Assembly (NCBI GenBank): GCA_002396645.1
Contig: DGYI01000015.1
Location: forward strand, 62,001 to 126,000
Direction: 5' to 3'
From: Firmicutes bacterium UBA5010
GTDB taxonomy: Bacteria; Bacillota; Clostridia; Tissierellales; Sedimentibacteraceae
Length of the DNA: 64,000 nt
Position numbers and translations under genes: made by a program. This document shows, in pieces, positions 7,400 to 16,084 of the stretch. The notes beneath the pieces were generated by a model. It had not been told where the DNA came from, searched no databases, and saw only the letters and a list, made by a program, of their open reading frames with translations. Numbering within the stretch: position 1 is the stretch's first letter; each line of letters opens with the position of its first letter.

Positions 7400-8725
7400 A
7401 TGCTAAAGAAAAAGATATATTTTATTATAATACTAATAATAGCATTTAGCTTTTTTAATATTTATGCCAGCTCCAACAAATCAAGCAGCTGGGCTGATGA
7501 AGATATTAAAAAGGCTATACAATACAACTTAATAACAGAAAATGAAATATCAAACTTCCAATATAGTATCACAAGAGAAAAGTTTTGCGAGATAATTATT
7601 AACTTATATGAGTCATTAACTAAAGACTTTGATTTAAATTCAACTGATAATCCATTTATAGATACTACAAATCCCAAGCTGATAAAAGCATATAATTTAG
7701 GCATAACAAATGGTTTAAGCGCAAAAGAGTTTGGTCCCTACAGATATATAAGCAGGGAAGAAGCTGTGACTATACTGTCAAGAGCTATAAATGCGGCAAA
7801 GCAAAGGATTTATCTTTATAATGAAAATGAAACCAGCCCAATCAGATTTTGGGATCAAGACAATATTTCTGTTTGGGCAATAGAAGATATTGCTGAAATG
7901 GAGAAGCAGGGATATGTAAATGGTACAGACGGCGGATATTTTTATCCTAAATATAATATAAGCACAGAGGAATCTCTGGCTATGGCAGTGAGGGTTTTTG
8001 AGTCGCTAAGTTTAGAACATAAAATTGTTAAGACAGGAATCATTCACGGTGCAGGTGAAGTTGAAGGCTTTTACAAGACTAATAGTCTTGAAGCCATTCA
8101 AAAATCTATATCTGAAGGTGGAAGAATTATAGAGATAGACTTTAACTTTACAAGAGATGATGAGCTTGTTTGTATACATGATTGGAAAACATACTATTCT
8201 CAGGATATTATTCCTTTAAGTTTAGATGAGTTTAATAATAGAAGATTATTGAATAGATTTACTCCAATGGATATTGAGTTATTGGTAAATGTACTTAAGT
8301 TTAATCCCGGAGTATATATAGTAACAGATATTAAAGACGATAACATAAAAGCTCTGACTTTGATAGCATCAAGGTACCCTGAGATAATTAATCGTATTAT
8401 TCCTCAGGCATACAACAGATTAGAAGTCTCTATAATTAAGGATCTGGGATATAAAAATATAATCTTAACATTCTACAAAATGCCATATGATGAGGTTATC
8501 AAAACATCAAATATTATTGAATTTGCCAAAGAAAACAGCCTGTTAGCACTTACATTCTCATATGAACTGGCAAGTGAAAACTATATAAGCAGATTAAAAG
8601 AATCAAATGTATTATTGCTGATACATACTATAAGCACTAAGGAAGAGCAAAACATGTATAGAAGCTTAGGCGTAGACGGATTTTATACGGATTATGTTAT
8701 TTTCGATCAGGATGATATATTTTAA
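7400..8725 (+). CDS. Secreted SLH-domain protein with a GDPD-like C-terminal domain
   Basis: About 441 residues: a signal peptide (LKKKIYFIIILIIAFSFFNIY, cut near ASS), then three SLH-like repeats (about residues 25-215; AYNLGITNGLSAKEFGPYRYISREEAVTIL is the clearest), then a glycerophosphodiester-phosphodiesterase-like TIM-barrel domain. In the latter HGAGEVEG, EIDFNFTRDDELVCIHDW and GVDGFYTDY match the GDPD HxG, E-x-D and H motifs. SLH repeats bind pyruvylated wall polymers, so the enzyme is likely held at the wall and may act on polyol-phosphate substrates. GGAG at 7389-7392 selects the ATG at 7400 over an upstream ATG at 7370. The activity is inferred. Confidence 0.75.
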   Translation: MLKKKIYFIIILIIAFSFFNIYASSNKSSSWADEDIKKAIQYNLITENEISNFQYSITREKFCEIIINLYESLTKDFDLNSTDNPFIDTTNPKLIKAYNLGITNGLSAKEFGPYRYISREEAVTILSRAINAAKQRIYLYNENETSPIRFWDQDNISVWAIEDIAEMEKQGYVNGTDGGYFYPKYNISTEESLAMAVRVFESLSLEHKIVKTGIIHGAGEVEGFYKTNSLEAIQKSISEGGRIIEIDFNFTRDDELVCIHDWKTYYSQDIIPLSLDEFNNRRLLNRFTPMDIELLVNVLKFNPGVYIVTDIKDDNIKALTLIASRYPEIINRIIPQAYNRLEVSIIKDLGYKNIILTFYKMPYDEVIKTSNIIEFAKENSLLALTFSYELASENYISRLKESNVLLLIHTISTKEEQNMYRSLGVDGFYTDYVIFDQDDIF

Positions 8726-8737
8726 ATATTATAAAAG

Positions 8738-8815
8738 AAAAAAGCACTTTTTTAATCAAAGTGCTTTTTTTTCTCCCCTTTTATGCAATACCTTGCAACA
8801 GGTACTTTATTAAAT
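8738..8815 (-). ncRNA. Candidate small RNA, copy A
   Basis: Read on the minus strand, this unit has a small hairpin with stem TACCT/AGGTA, then a purine-rich stretch ending GGGGAGA, then the terminator hairpin at 8741-8767. Upstream are a conserved TATCATTTAA segment, an AAAAAATGCA-type A/T block (8873-8862 region) and the box TGTCGAA (complement of 8892-8898). The same order and much of the sequence recur in copy B at 9100-9180. No ORF with an RBS explains the conservation. Transcript ends are inferred; expression is unknown. Confidence 0.45.
8741..8768. terminator. Bidirectional terminator between the SLH-GDPD gene and sRNA unit A
   Basis: AAAGCACTTT (8741-8750) pairs exactly with AAAGTGCTTT (8758-8767). 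T runs on the plus side and A runs before it mean it can end transcripts from both directions. Confidence 0.8.
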
Positions 8816-9099
8816 GATACCATATCAACTTATACTTTTCTACTTTTTTGCGTTAAAAATTTAAAAAATGCACGAATTTCCTTCGATGTATTTCGACAAA
8901 TTATGACATTGTATAGAAAACTATCTTCTTATTAATCTTTAAACATGATAAACTATCAATACCAGCATACTATATCAAGGCTTCTATGCTACTATACACT
9001 GTGCCTTTTTAGTAAACTGAAAACCAACCTTTATCAGTAAAAAATACTGAGAATAAAATATCGGTTTATATTAATCAAATATAATAATATCTAACACAA

Positions 9100-9180
9100 A
9101 AAAGAAATAAAGCACTTATAATCAAAGTGCTTTATCTTCTCCCCCCCAAAAGCATACCTTTTAAAAGGTACCTGCTTAAA
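9100..9180 (-). ncRNA. Candidate small RNA, copy B (paralogue of copy A)
   Basis: On the minus strand AAGCA and TGCTT (9173-9177 and 9150-9154) enclose the perfect palindrome TACCTTTTAAAAGGTA (9155-9170). A G7 run followed by AGAAG comes next, then the terminator stem TAAAGCACTT/AAGTGCTTTA (9125-9134 and 9108-9117) with a U-rich tail. TGTCGAA lies upstream (complement of 9258-9264), as in copy A. The structure is better preserved than in copy A. An 80-codon frame overlapping it (9091-9333) has no RBS and is not conserved in copy A. Confidence 0.5.
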
Positions 9181-9355
9181 TGATACTATATTATTTTCTC
9201 CTTTTCCACCTTTTTTTGTTAAAAGCTTAAAAAATGCACATGTCTTTATCGATGTTTTTCGACAAAATATGACAAATGCAAAAACAGGTTGGATTAGTGT
9301 GTATTTTACAAGTATTATAATAAATAATTGCACACTATTTTATTCACAACTAATA

Positions 9356-9820
9356 TTATTTCATTTTTAATTTTATCATCAATATACCTGCAATAGAACC
9401 TATAGTATCAATGATTACATCAAATACTTTAGGCCCTCTGCCCGGAACGAATGCTTGATGAATCTCATCGGTTACAGCGTATAACGCACATAATAATATA
9501 CAGCATAACAGCTTATTATTTTTAGGTATATTGCTTTTAACAGATGCCAAATACATAAGAATACCAAGTATCATGTACTCCATAAAATGTGAAAACTTTC
9601 TAATCATATAGTCAAAATTTTCTTCATCAACATCAATTTTAATAATACTTTCAAGTTTTTCAGCTATAGGCTTACTGATACTTCCACTTAGCCGGATGGA
9701 TTCATTAACGGGCTGATGAGAGAAGCAAAATATCACTATCATCCACAGGATTAATAACATAAATATTAGCTTATTAACAATATTTTTAGTTTTATCAGAT
9801 AAATTTATTTTAGTTTTCAT
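9356..9820 (-). CDS. VanZ-family membrane protein
   Basis: About 154 residues with four predicted membrane helices. The VanZ family pattern is clear: CFSHQPVNES after the first helix, RKFSHFMEYMILGILMY, then AVTDEIHQAFVPGRGPKVFDVIIDTIGS. VanZ-type proteins are found near teicoplanin-resistance and cell-envelope genes, but their biochemical role is not established. The ATG at 9820 is taken as start; a TTG at 9871 lacks an RBS and the RBS for 9820 is itself distant. It lies downstream of the MurJ-like flippase gene, at the end of the glycan cluster. Confidence 0.75.
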   Translation of the reverse strand: MKTKINLSDKTKNIVNKLIFMLLILWMIVIFCFSHQPVNESIRLSGSISKPIAEKLESIIKIDVDEENFDYMIRKFSHFMEYMILGILMYLASVKSNIPKNNKLLCCILLCALYAVTDEIHQAFVPGRGPKVFDVIIDTIGSIAGILMIKLKMK

Positions 9821-9934
9821 GGATTTTATTATACCTTTCTTATGTTTCAGGTATATCTTACAATATAGCAATTGATTAGTTCAATATGAAATATTCTACA
9901 TAATATTTTAAAGTATATAATTAAGATTATATAC

Positions 9935-11482
9935 TTATCTTTTTATGGCTAATTTATAACCTACTTTTTTAATTATATCAGTAAAAAAGTCCATTTCTTT
10001 AACTTTCAATATAATCATCAAAATAAAATATATTGTACCACCTATACCTGCAGATAAAATAATTGACAATAATGTGCTTAATTTCCCACTGCCTAAGGCA
10101 TCTGACAGCAAGCTGAATCCAAAGTATACAACTATGCCCATAACAACAGTCGAAACACATGATTTTACAAATAAAATCATAGTATTTTTAAGTCCTAAAG
10201 CACCTAGTTTTTTTCTTAGAACTATGAAAAATATAGGTATAGTTATAATAGCTGATAAGCTTGTGCCAAGAGCAAGTCCTGCATGCCCCATTGGTTTGAT
10301 TAGGAGGATGTTGAATATGATATCAAGAGCTAGAGCTAAAGCGCTGATATACAGCATTGATTTAGTATCTTGCATAGAATAAAAAACTTTAGTTATTACA
10401 TCTCGTAATGATATGGCTAGTACCCCTACTGTATACATGATAAATGCTGATGTAGTCATTATAACTGATGTGTTTCCAAACTCTCCGCGTTCAAATATAA
10501 AAGATATAGCGGGTTTTGATAAGATGATTGCACCTACAGTTATAGGAACAAATAAAATTATAATTATATTAGTCCCTTTAGAAAATATATCCTTAAATTT
10601 TATTATATTTTTTTCGGCAAAAGCTTTAGAAAGCATAGGATATATCATAGTGTTAATCGCTATCATAAATATCACTATAATAAAACCCTTTAATACAGAC
10701 GCATAATTTAGCGCAGATATACTTCCTTCTTGAAGAACTGATGCGAAAGTCTTGTCTATAAGAACGTTAATTTGCATTATCATGCTGCTAAAAAAAACAG
10801 GTATCAAAATAGAAAATGCTTGTTTTAGTTCCTTTGTAAAAGAAATCTTAAATCTATATGAAAAATTATTTTTAAAAGAGAAAAATAGCAAAATAGCAAA
10901 ATAGGATATATTTGCGGCCAAATATCCGTAAACTAACATCTTACTGCTTATAATTCCACTAATTATTATAAAAACAATTTGTATACTGCTAAAAAATAGC
11001 GAAGAAATATTTGATTGTATGAATTTATCATTACAATTTAAATATGATATCAAAATCTGTAAAACAGAAGTAAATAAAATACTCCAAATTGAAATATTCA
11101 GAAACTGTACCGTCATATCATATGTAGCTCCTTCGAATCCAGGAGATACTATAGATACTATGGATTTAGAAAACATCATTCCCAACAAGGCACAAATTAT
11201 TGACAGCACAATAGATACAGAAATGACATTATCAGAAAATTCATTTGATTTTTTTATACCATAATTAGCTTTAAGATCAGTATATATTGGTATATATACA
11301 ACAGATAAGGAAGATAGCCAGCCAAATATAATAGTGGGAATAGCTATTGCCATTAAATATGAATCCACTATAGATGAAGTGCCGAAAAAATATGCAAGAG
11401 CTACCTCTCTACCAAATCCAAATACTTTAGATATTAATGATATAATTGTTATAATTAAAGCTGTTTTTTTTAATGATGCCAT
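9935..11482 (-). CDS. murJ: MurJ/MviN-type polyprenyl-linked oligosaccharide flippase
   Basis: About 515 residues and around 14 membrane helices. The N-terminus MASLKKTALIITIISLISKV continues FGFGREVALAYFFGTSSIVDSY, the hallmark of MviN/MurJ MOP-superfamily flippases. MurJ moves lipid II across the membrane. Here the gene terminates a surface-glycan cluster that has no other Wzx-type flippase, so it may instead move the undecaprenyl-linked glycan repeat unit (inference). The ATG at 11482 follows AGAGG at good spacing, better than the ATG at 11503. A second, housekeeping murJ is presumably elsewhere. Confidence 0.85.
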   Translation of the reverse strand: MASLKKTALIITIISLISKVFGFGREVALAYFFGTSSIVDSYLMAIAIPTIIFGWLSSLSVVYIPIYTDLKANYGIKKSNEFSDNVISVSIVLSIICALLGMMFSKSIVSIVSPGFEGATYDMTVQFLNISIWSILFTSVLQILISYLNCNDKFIQSNISSLFFSSIQIVFIIISGIISSKMLVYGYLAANISYFAILLFFSFKNNFSYRFKISFTKELKQAFSILIPVFFSSMIMQINVLIDKTFASVLQEGSISALNYASVLKGFIIVIFMIAINTMIYPMLSKAFAEKNIIKFKDIFSKGTNIIIILFVPITVGAIILSKPAISFIFERGEFGNTSVIMTTSAFIMYTVGVLAISLRDVITKVFYSMQDTKSMLYISALALALDIIFNILLIKPMGHAGLALGTSLSAIITIPIFFIVLRKKLGALGLKNTMILFVKSCVSTVVMGIVVYFGFSLLSDALGSGKLSTLLSIILSAGIGGTIYFILMIILKVKEMDFFTDIIKKVGYKLAIKR

Positions 11483-11539
11483 TGGAATGTTCCTCTTAAT
11501 CATTGATATATGATATTTTCTGTATTTTTCTTGTATGTC

Positions 11540-12229
11540 TTACTTAAATATATAAAACAAATTATTAAGTTCAAAAATTTTTTCAGCATCAACTTTTTTA
11601 ATGCTTAAATTAGGATACTGTCCAAACACTATTGAATAATCAGGTATATTGCTGTCTTTTATATAAGTATTTGCCGAAATTATAACATTGTTTCCTATAT
11701 TGCTGTTCCCAATCACTTTAGAGTTTGAAAGCATAGTAACATTTTCACCTATATTAGGATATGATCCTTTGTTCCCTCCTACTGTACACCCCTGTAAAAA
11801 TGCAAAATAATTGCCATATTTAGCTCTGCCCATTACACTTCCAACTGGATGTTCGCAGAAAAATATCTCAGGTAATTCTATCGCATAAAAAATATCCGCA
11901 GATGATAACATTTTATTTAATCCATAAATTCTATCACATAATGTAATATTCCCGGTTTTTTTATATAGTTCATTAGACATATAATATAAAAATATAGTAT
12001 ATTGACATGAATGTAAAGGATTAAATATTACATTTTTCTCTCCGCAATCTGTATTTTCCCAATAATATTTATTTCTTACTCTTTCAAAACATTTTTCAAT
12101 TCTTATTAAGCTACTGCTTAGACACATTTCTATATCATTTTCATCATTTTTGTTTAAGTAATAAATATTGTTAATTTGTCTTTTAATAATTTCTAATAGT
12201 TTTTCAATAGACATTGTAATTTTCATCAT
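11540..12229 (-). CDS. Left-handed beta-helix acetyltransferase, serine O-acetyltransferase-like
   Basis: A 229-residue protein with an all-alpha N-terminal half and a C-terminal hexapeptide-repeat domain. HPVGSVMGRAKYGNYFAFLQGCTVGG resembles CysE-type serine acetyltransferases, and IGENVTMLSNSKVIGNSNIGNNVIISANTYIKD is a classic hexapeptide coil series. It overlaps legF by 4 bp (ATGA type) and is the last gene of the nonulosonic acid block, so it may O-acetylate the legionaminic acid or another glycan residue. That substrate is inferred. The N-terminal half (residues 1-110) is unlike CysE in detail. Confidence 0.65.
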   Translation of the reverse strand: MMKITMSIEKLLEIIKRQINNIYYLNKNDENDIEMCLSSSLIRIEKCFERVRNKYYWENTDCGEKNVIFNPLHSCQYTIFLYYMSNELYKKTGNITLCDRIYGLNKMLSSADIFYAIELPEIFFCEHPVGSVMGRAKYGNYFAFLQGCTVGGNKGSYPNIGENVTMLSNSKVIGNSNIGNNVIISANTYIKDSNIPDYSIVFGQYPNLSIKKVDAEKIFELNNLFYIFK

Positions 12230-12993
12230 ATGTTACCTTTAATTTTACCTAAATAAAAGTATTCTTCTTTGTTTTCCATAATCCAATCGGCAATAACTTC
12301 CATTAAATTAAAGTCGTTATCACTATCTATATCAATTATTCCTGTGTCCAGCATTTCAATCATGCCAGCTTTACCTTCTAAAGGAGATTTTACTTCGGAC
12401 AATAAAAACTCCCTTTTATATGCATAAATTGATGCATTCATATCATACATAACAGGAGCCTGCTGTCTGGCTGTATAATTACTTTCCAATACTTTTTTTA
12501 CATACTTATCTTCTTCTATCACCATGTTAAAATAAGGATTACGCCTGGCATCGGTTACTGAAAATACAACATCATAATCATTGCTCTGTACCGACTTATT
12601 TACTGCATTTTCTATATCAGTTATAGTTCTTATAGGTGAAGTTATATCTAAATCTACAATTATATCATATCTTAAACTGCTTATAATTTCAGATTTTTCT
12701 AAAGCATCTTTTATCGCATACATTTTTGGTGTATTATCTTCTGCCAAATCTGTGTTTCTGTTTATAATATGAAACTCATTTGATTTCCTGGCACTTATCA
12801 TTTCAATAAATTCTCTGCTGTCTGTGCTTATAGCAGTATGTATATTTTGAATTTTTTGCGAATTCCTATCTTTGTAAAGATTAATTGAAGACAGAGTATA
12901 TTCAAATAAAGGTACTCCTAAAAATTTTCTTATGTTCTTGTTTTTAACCCCCTTTGAACCTTCTCTTCCACATACGGTAAAAAGTATATTCAT
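12226..12993 (-). CDS. legF: CMP-legionaminic acid synthetase / acylneuraminate cytidylyltransferase
   Basis: A 255-residue nucleotidyltransferase of the NeuA family. The N-terminus MNILFTVCGREGSKGVKNKN holds the CTP-binding R-x-GSKG-x-x-xKN loop. DIIVDLDITSPIRT is the conserved Mg-binding region (usually LDPTSPL/LQPTSPLR). It activates a nonulosonic acid to the CMP-sugar donor. Neighbouring legI and legG, plus the GDP-route gene ptmE, favour legionaminic acid over sialic acid. It overlaps the next gene upstream by one base (12993), indicating translational coupling. Confidence 0.8.
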   Translation of the reverse strand: MNILFTVCGREGSKGVKNKNIRKFLGVPLFEYTLSSINLYKDRNSQKIQNIHTAISTDSREFIEMISARKSNEFHIINRNTDLAEDNTPKMYAIKDALEKSEIISSLRYDIIVDLDITSPIRTITDIENAVNKSVQSNDYDVVFSVTDARRNPYFNMVIEEDKYVKKVLESNYTARQQAPVMYDMNASIYAYKREFLLSEVKSPLEGKAGMIEMLDTGIIDIDSDNDFNLMEVIADWIMENKEEYFYLGKIKGNI

Positions 12994-13919
12994 CAGTAAT
13001 CCTCCCTTGACAATTTTAAAACATTCTGTGCATTTTGAATTTCATTTTCCGTTTTTATTCCACTTTCAATACATTCAATAAAATAGTTCATTTCTCTTAT
13101 ATATTTCTCATTTGGATTTTCTTCAAAATAAAATTCTTTCTCTCCAATAACTAGCTTATTTCTAAGAATATCTCCTACAATCAATTTGTTTTCACAGTAT
13201 AATTCTACTTCACGTTTTTGCTTCCTGCCAAAATAATCAAGGTGGACCTCTATCAATTTGTCCTTATATTTACATATATATAAAGCTAAATCATCGCTGT
13301 TTATTTCTAAGTTAGAATATTTTCCTATGCATCTTATTATTTCATCAGGCATTCCAAATAAATATGTTAAATAATCTAGCTCATGTATTAAGTCAATTGA
13401 TACCCCACCGCCAAGTTCTTTTATAGCGCTGTAGGTTTCTCTGTAATCTGCATTAGGCCGCCAATCAGGTAAATAGCTTGAACTTATTGCTCTTACAGAA
13501 AATGGTTTTTCTCCACCCTCTATAATCTCTCTAAGCTTTAGAATCACATTAGAATATCTAAGCGGACAAGCAACATAATATATTCCATCATCCCTTAGTT
13601 TTATCTCATTTATATTGTAACCCTTGTCAAATACAGGTTTTTCGATAAAGAAATTTTTTGTTCTATTCAAGTTAGATTTTAATGTTTCATAGTGCATGCT
13701 GGTTGGATTTGTTATAAAAATAGCATCATAACTATTTTGCAGGTCATCATAATTAAAAATTTCATTTTCTATTAATTCTTTCACTTCATAATTCAGTTCT
13801 TTATCAGTATTTCTGAAAACGTCTATATTAAGAGATATATTTTTTTTCTTACATACAACACTTAAATTATTCAAATGTCTTTTTCCTATAGATCCCATGC
13901 CAAAGAAACATACTCTCAT
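12993..13919 (-). CDS. Gfo/Idh/MocA-family oxidoreductase, first copy (PtmF-like)
   Basis: A 308-residue NAD(P)-dependent dehydrogenase. FFGMGSIGKRHLNNL is the Rossmann nucleotide-binding start, IFITNPTSMHYETL and KNFFIEKPVFD include the family's EKP motif, and GGGVSIDLIHELDYLTYLFG is the D-x-x-x-H catalytic segment. Campylobacter legionaminic acid clusters carry a similar oxidoreductase, PtmF, linked to supplying the GlcN precursor, so a like role is possible. It is followed by, and overlaps, legF. It shares features such as PDWRPNADYRE with its upstream paralogue (PDWHPWESYKD). Confidence 0.7.
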   Translation of the reverse strand: MRVCFFGMGSIGKRHLNNLSVVCKKKNISLNIDVFRNTDKELNYEVKELIENEIFNYDDLQNSYDAIFITNPTSMHYETLKSNLNRTKNFFIEKPVFDKGYNINEIKLRDDGIYYVACPLRYSNVILKLREIIEGGEKPFSVRAISSSYLPDWRPNADYRETYSAIKELGGGVSIDLIHELDYLTYLFGMPDEIIRCIGKYSNLEINSDDLALYICKYKDKLIEVHLDYFGRKQKREVELYCENKLIVGDILRNKLVIGEKEFYFEENPNEKYIREMNYFIECIESGIKTENEIQNAQNVLKLSREDY

Positions 13920-13936
13920 AGTGTTATCCTCACAAA

Positions 13937-14914
13937 CTAATTTTCTATTTGATTTATCAAATTCAAAATTTTTATGTCTTTTTCAAAAGAATATCTTGGT
14001 GTACTTTTATCCTCAAGATATTCCATGAAATCCTTTATTTCATCTAAATAGGCATTTTCTATTACAAATTGAGCATAATTTTCATTTTTTTGTTCATTTG
14101 CATATAAAACTATATTATTATCTTCTTTACTTTCAAAATTATAGTGATTAAGTGAAGTAGGTGTACCTTTCCAATCTATATATAATTCCTCACCAAAAAC
14201 CTCGAGCAATCTTACAGCTTTTCTTGAAACAACATCAACTATCATTACACCTTTGTGTCCTGTAATATGATTTAAAGTAACTATGTAATTATCATCATAA
14301 TCAATATCTAAATCAGTATTTTTACTTTTACTAACCGATATTGAAGAAACTTCACCAAAAGCGTTTAATATCCATGGCAATTCTATTGCGAAAATTTCTC
14401 TGCATCCGTTTGTTTTTTTATTACCGACAAAAAAATCTTTGTAACTTTCCCATGGATGCCAATCTGGTAAATATTGCCCTATATGATAGACATAATTCAA
14501 TCTTTTTTCACTTTTTTTAACGTTTTGTGTTATATACTCCATCTCTTTTCTGTACATCGGAGTAGAGGACAAAAACAATTTGCATTTATTTTCTTCCGCT
14601 TTTTTAATTATTTCATCATATCTGTCAGAAATCAAATTTATCTCAGCAAATATAGATAATCTATAATCCAAGCATTTTAATATTATATCAGCATGAGTAT
14701 TAGGAGGTGTGCATATAATTGCTGCATCTAATGCTACAATATCGGCAATTTCATCAAGCTGTGAATAAACTTCAATGTTCAGTTTTTCTTTAATCTGGTT
14801 TCTTCTATCTAAATTTGAATCTATAGCATATATTATTATATCTTTGTACTCTTTTTTCATAAGAGTTATTCTTCTTTTACCCATAGATCCAAGACCTAAT
14901 ACGGCTATCTTCAT
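13937..14914 (-). CDS. Gfo/Idh/MocA-family oxidoreductase, second copy
   Basis: A 325-residue NAD(P)-binding protein: VLGLGSMGKRRITLMKKEY at the N-terminus, AAIICTPPNTHADIIL in the Rossmann domain, and LPDWHPWESYKDFFVG as in the adjacent paralogue. The EKP motif of the family is changed to SIFAEINLISD, so the catalytic lysine is absent at the expected place; activity may be altered. The ATG directly follows the legG stop (TAA-ATG), with GGAGG inside the end of legG. The pair probably arose by duplication. Confidence 0.65.
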   Translation of the reverse strand: MKIAVLGLGSMGKRRITLMKKEYKDIIIYAIDSNLDRRNQIKEKLNIEVYSQLDEIADIVALDAAIICTPPNTHADIILKCLDYRLSIFAEINLISDRYDEIIKKAEENKCKLFLSSTPMYRKEMEYITQNVKKSEKRLNYVYHIGQYLPDWHPWESYKDFFVGNKKTNGCREIFAIELPWILNAFGEVSSISVSKSKNTDLDIDYDDNYIVTLNHITGHKGVMIVDVVSRKAVRLLEVFGEELYIDWKGTPTSLNHYNFESKEDNNIVLYANEQKNENYAQFVIENAYLDEIKDFMEYLEDKSTPRYSFEKDIKILNLINQIEN

Positions 14915-16084
14915 TTATTCCTCCGATAAATCATAAAATTTTTTCTTTAAATCTATTTTATTATTAAATAAAAAGTCCTTTAATATGTTGATTATATTTT
15001 CAGATGTATCATTACCTTCGTATGGATTTCTTACATCTGATATACTGATTCTAAACTCCTGTGATAACGCTTTATTTATTGCGGATTTAATGGAATTTTT
15101 CTCCGGTTCACAGTTTATTATTGATTTTGCTTGAATACGTCCTCGCTGTCTATCTCCTATATTAATAGTCGGAATTTTAAATGAAGGCGCTTCTGCTATA
15201 CCACTCGAAGAATTTCCCAGTACAAATGAACAATATTTCATAGAACTAAGATATCTAATTAAGCCCATGGAGGTGAATGCAACAATTCTATCACTATGTT
15301 TTACCGTATATTCATCTATCAACGCATTTATTACTCTTCCATTAGTGTCTGAATTAGCTTTTGTAAATATTACTTTTAAATTATCAATTTCATCCAGTGC
15401 TGATAACAATTCTTCAAATTGTTCTTTTGAGGTGTTATTTTCCAATGTTACAGGATGAAATGTAATTAATGCTACATTTTTATCAAATTTAAAATTTATC
15501 GCTTTTTCTAGGTCAACTCTTTCCATTAGTTTTATATTTTTTATATTTTCTACTCCTAAAGCACCTACATTGAATACTCTTTCAGGATATTCACCAAGCT
15601 GAACCACTCTTTTTTTATATTCTTCAGTTGCTGTAAAATGGAGATATGACATTTTAGTTATTGAATGCCTGAATGCTTCATCAAAAGCGCCTTCAGTTGT
15701 TTCTCCTCCATGAATATGTGTAATAGGTATTCTCGCTACACATGCCACACTTGCCGCTGAAAAAATTTCATATCTATCCCCTAAGACAACTACCATATCA
15801 GGTTTTAATATGACAAAGCTTTTGGCAAACTCTATCATTGCTTTTGACATGGATTCCGATATTCCTACACTTGTATCGTCTTTAGATAAAATATCTATTT
15901 TGTCATTTATAAAATATCCGTCATTTTCAATTTCTTTATATGTACAGCCGAAATCTTCTGATAAATGCATACCTGTTACTATGATTTGCAATTCCAAATC
16001 ATTATCCTCATTTATCTTTTTTATCAACGGTTTAAGAAGTCCATATTCAGCTCTGGTTCCCGTTACCACACAAATTTTTTTCAT
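14915..16084 (-). CDS. legG: Hydrolysing NDP-sugar 2-epimerase of the legionaminic acid pathway
   Basis: A 389-residue GT-B-fold enzyme of the NeuC/UDP-GlcNAc 2-epimerase family. VTGTRAEYGLLKPLI near the N-terminus, VLGDRYEIFSAA near residue 100, THIHGGETTEGAFDEAFRHSI near 125, and LGNSSSGIAEAPSF near 290 are diagnostic. In legionaminic acid synthesis it removes GDP and inverts C2 to give 2,4-diacetamido-2,4,6-trideoxymannose. It overlaps legI by 4 bp. The start ATG is at 16084. Distinguishing legG from sialic neuC rests on the neighbours legB, legC and ptmE. Confidence 0.85.
   Translation of the reverse strand: MKKICVVTGTRAEYGLLKPLIKKINEDNDLELQIIVTGMHLSEDFGCTYKEIENDGYFINDKIDILSKDDTSVGISESMSKAMIEFAKSFVILKPDMVVVLGDRYEIFSAASVACVARIPITHIHGGETTEGAFDEAFRHSITKMSYLHFTATEEYKKRVVQLGEYPERVFNVGALGVENIKNIKLMERVDLEKAINFKFDKNVALITFHPVTLENNTSKEQFEELLSALDEIDNLKVIFTKANSDTNGRVINALIDEYTVKHSDRIVAFTSMGLIRYLSSMKYCSFVLGNSSSGIAEAPSFKIPTINIGDRQRGRIQAKSIINCEPEKNSIKSAINKALSQEFRISISDVRNPYEGNDTSENIINILKDFLFNNKIDLKKKFYDLSEE

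Noticed and set aside
9091..9333. 80-codon minus-strand frame across sRNA unit B
   Set aside because: No RBS, composition unlike a protein, not conserved in the paralogous unit A; the hairpins and terminator explain the similarity better.
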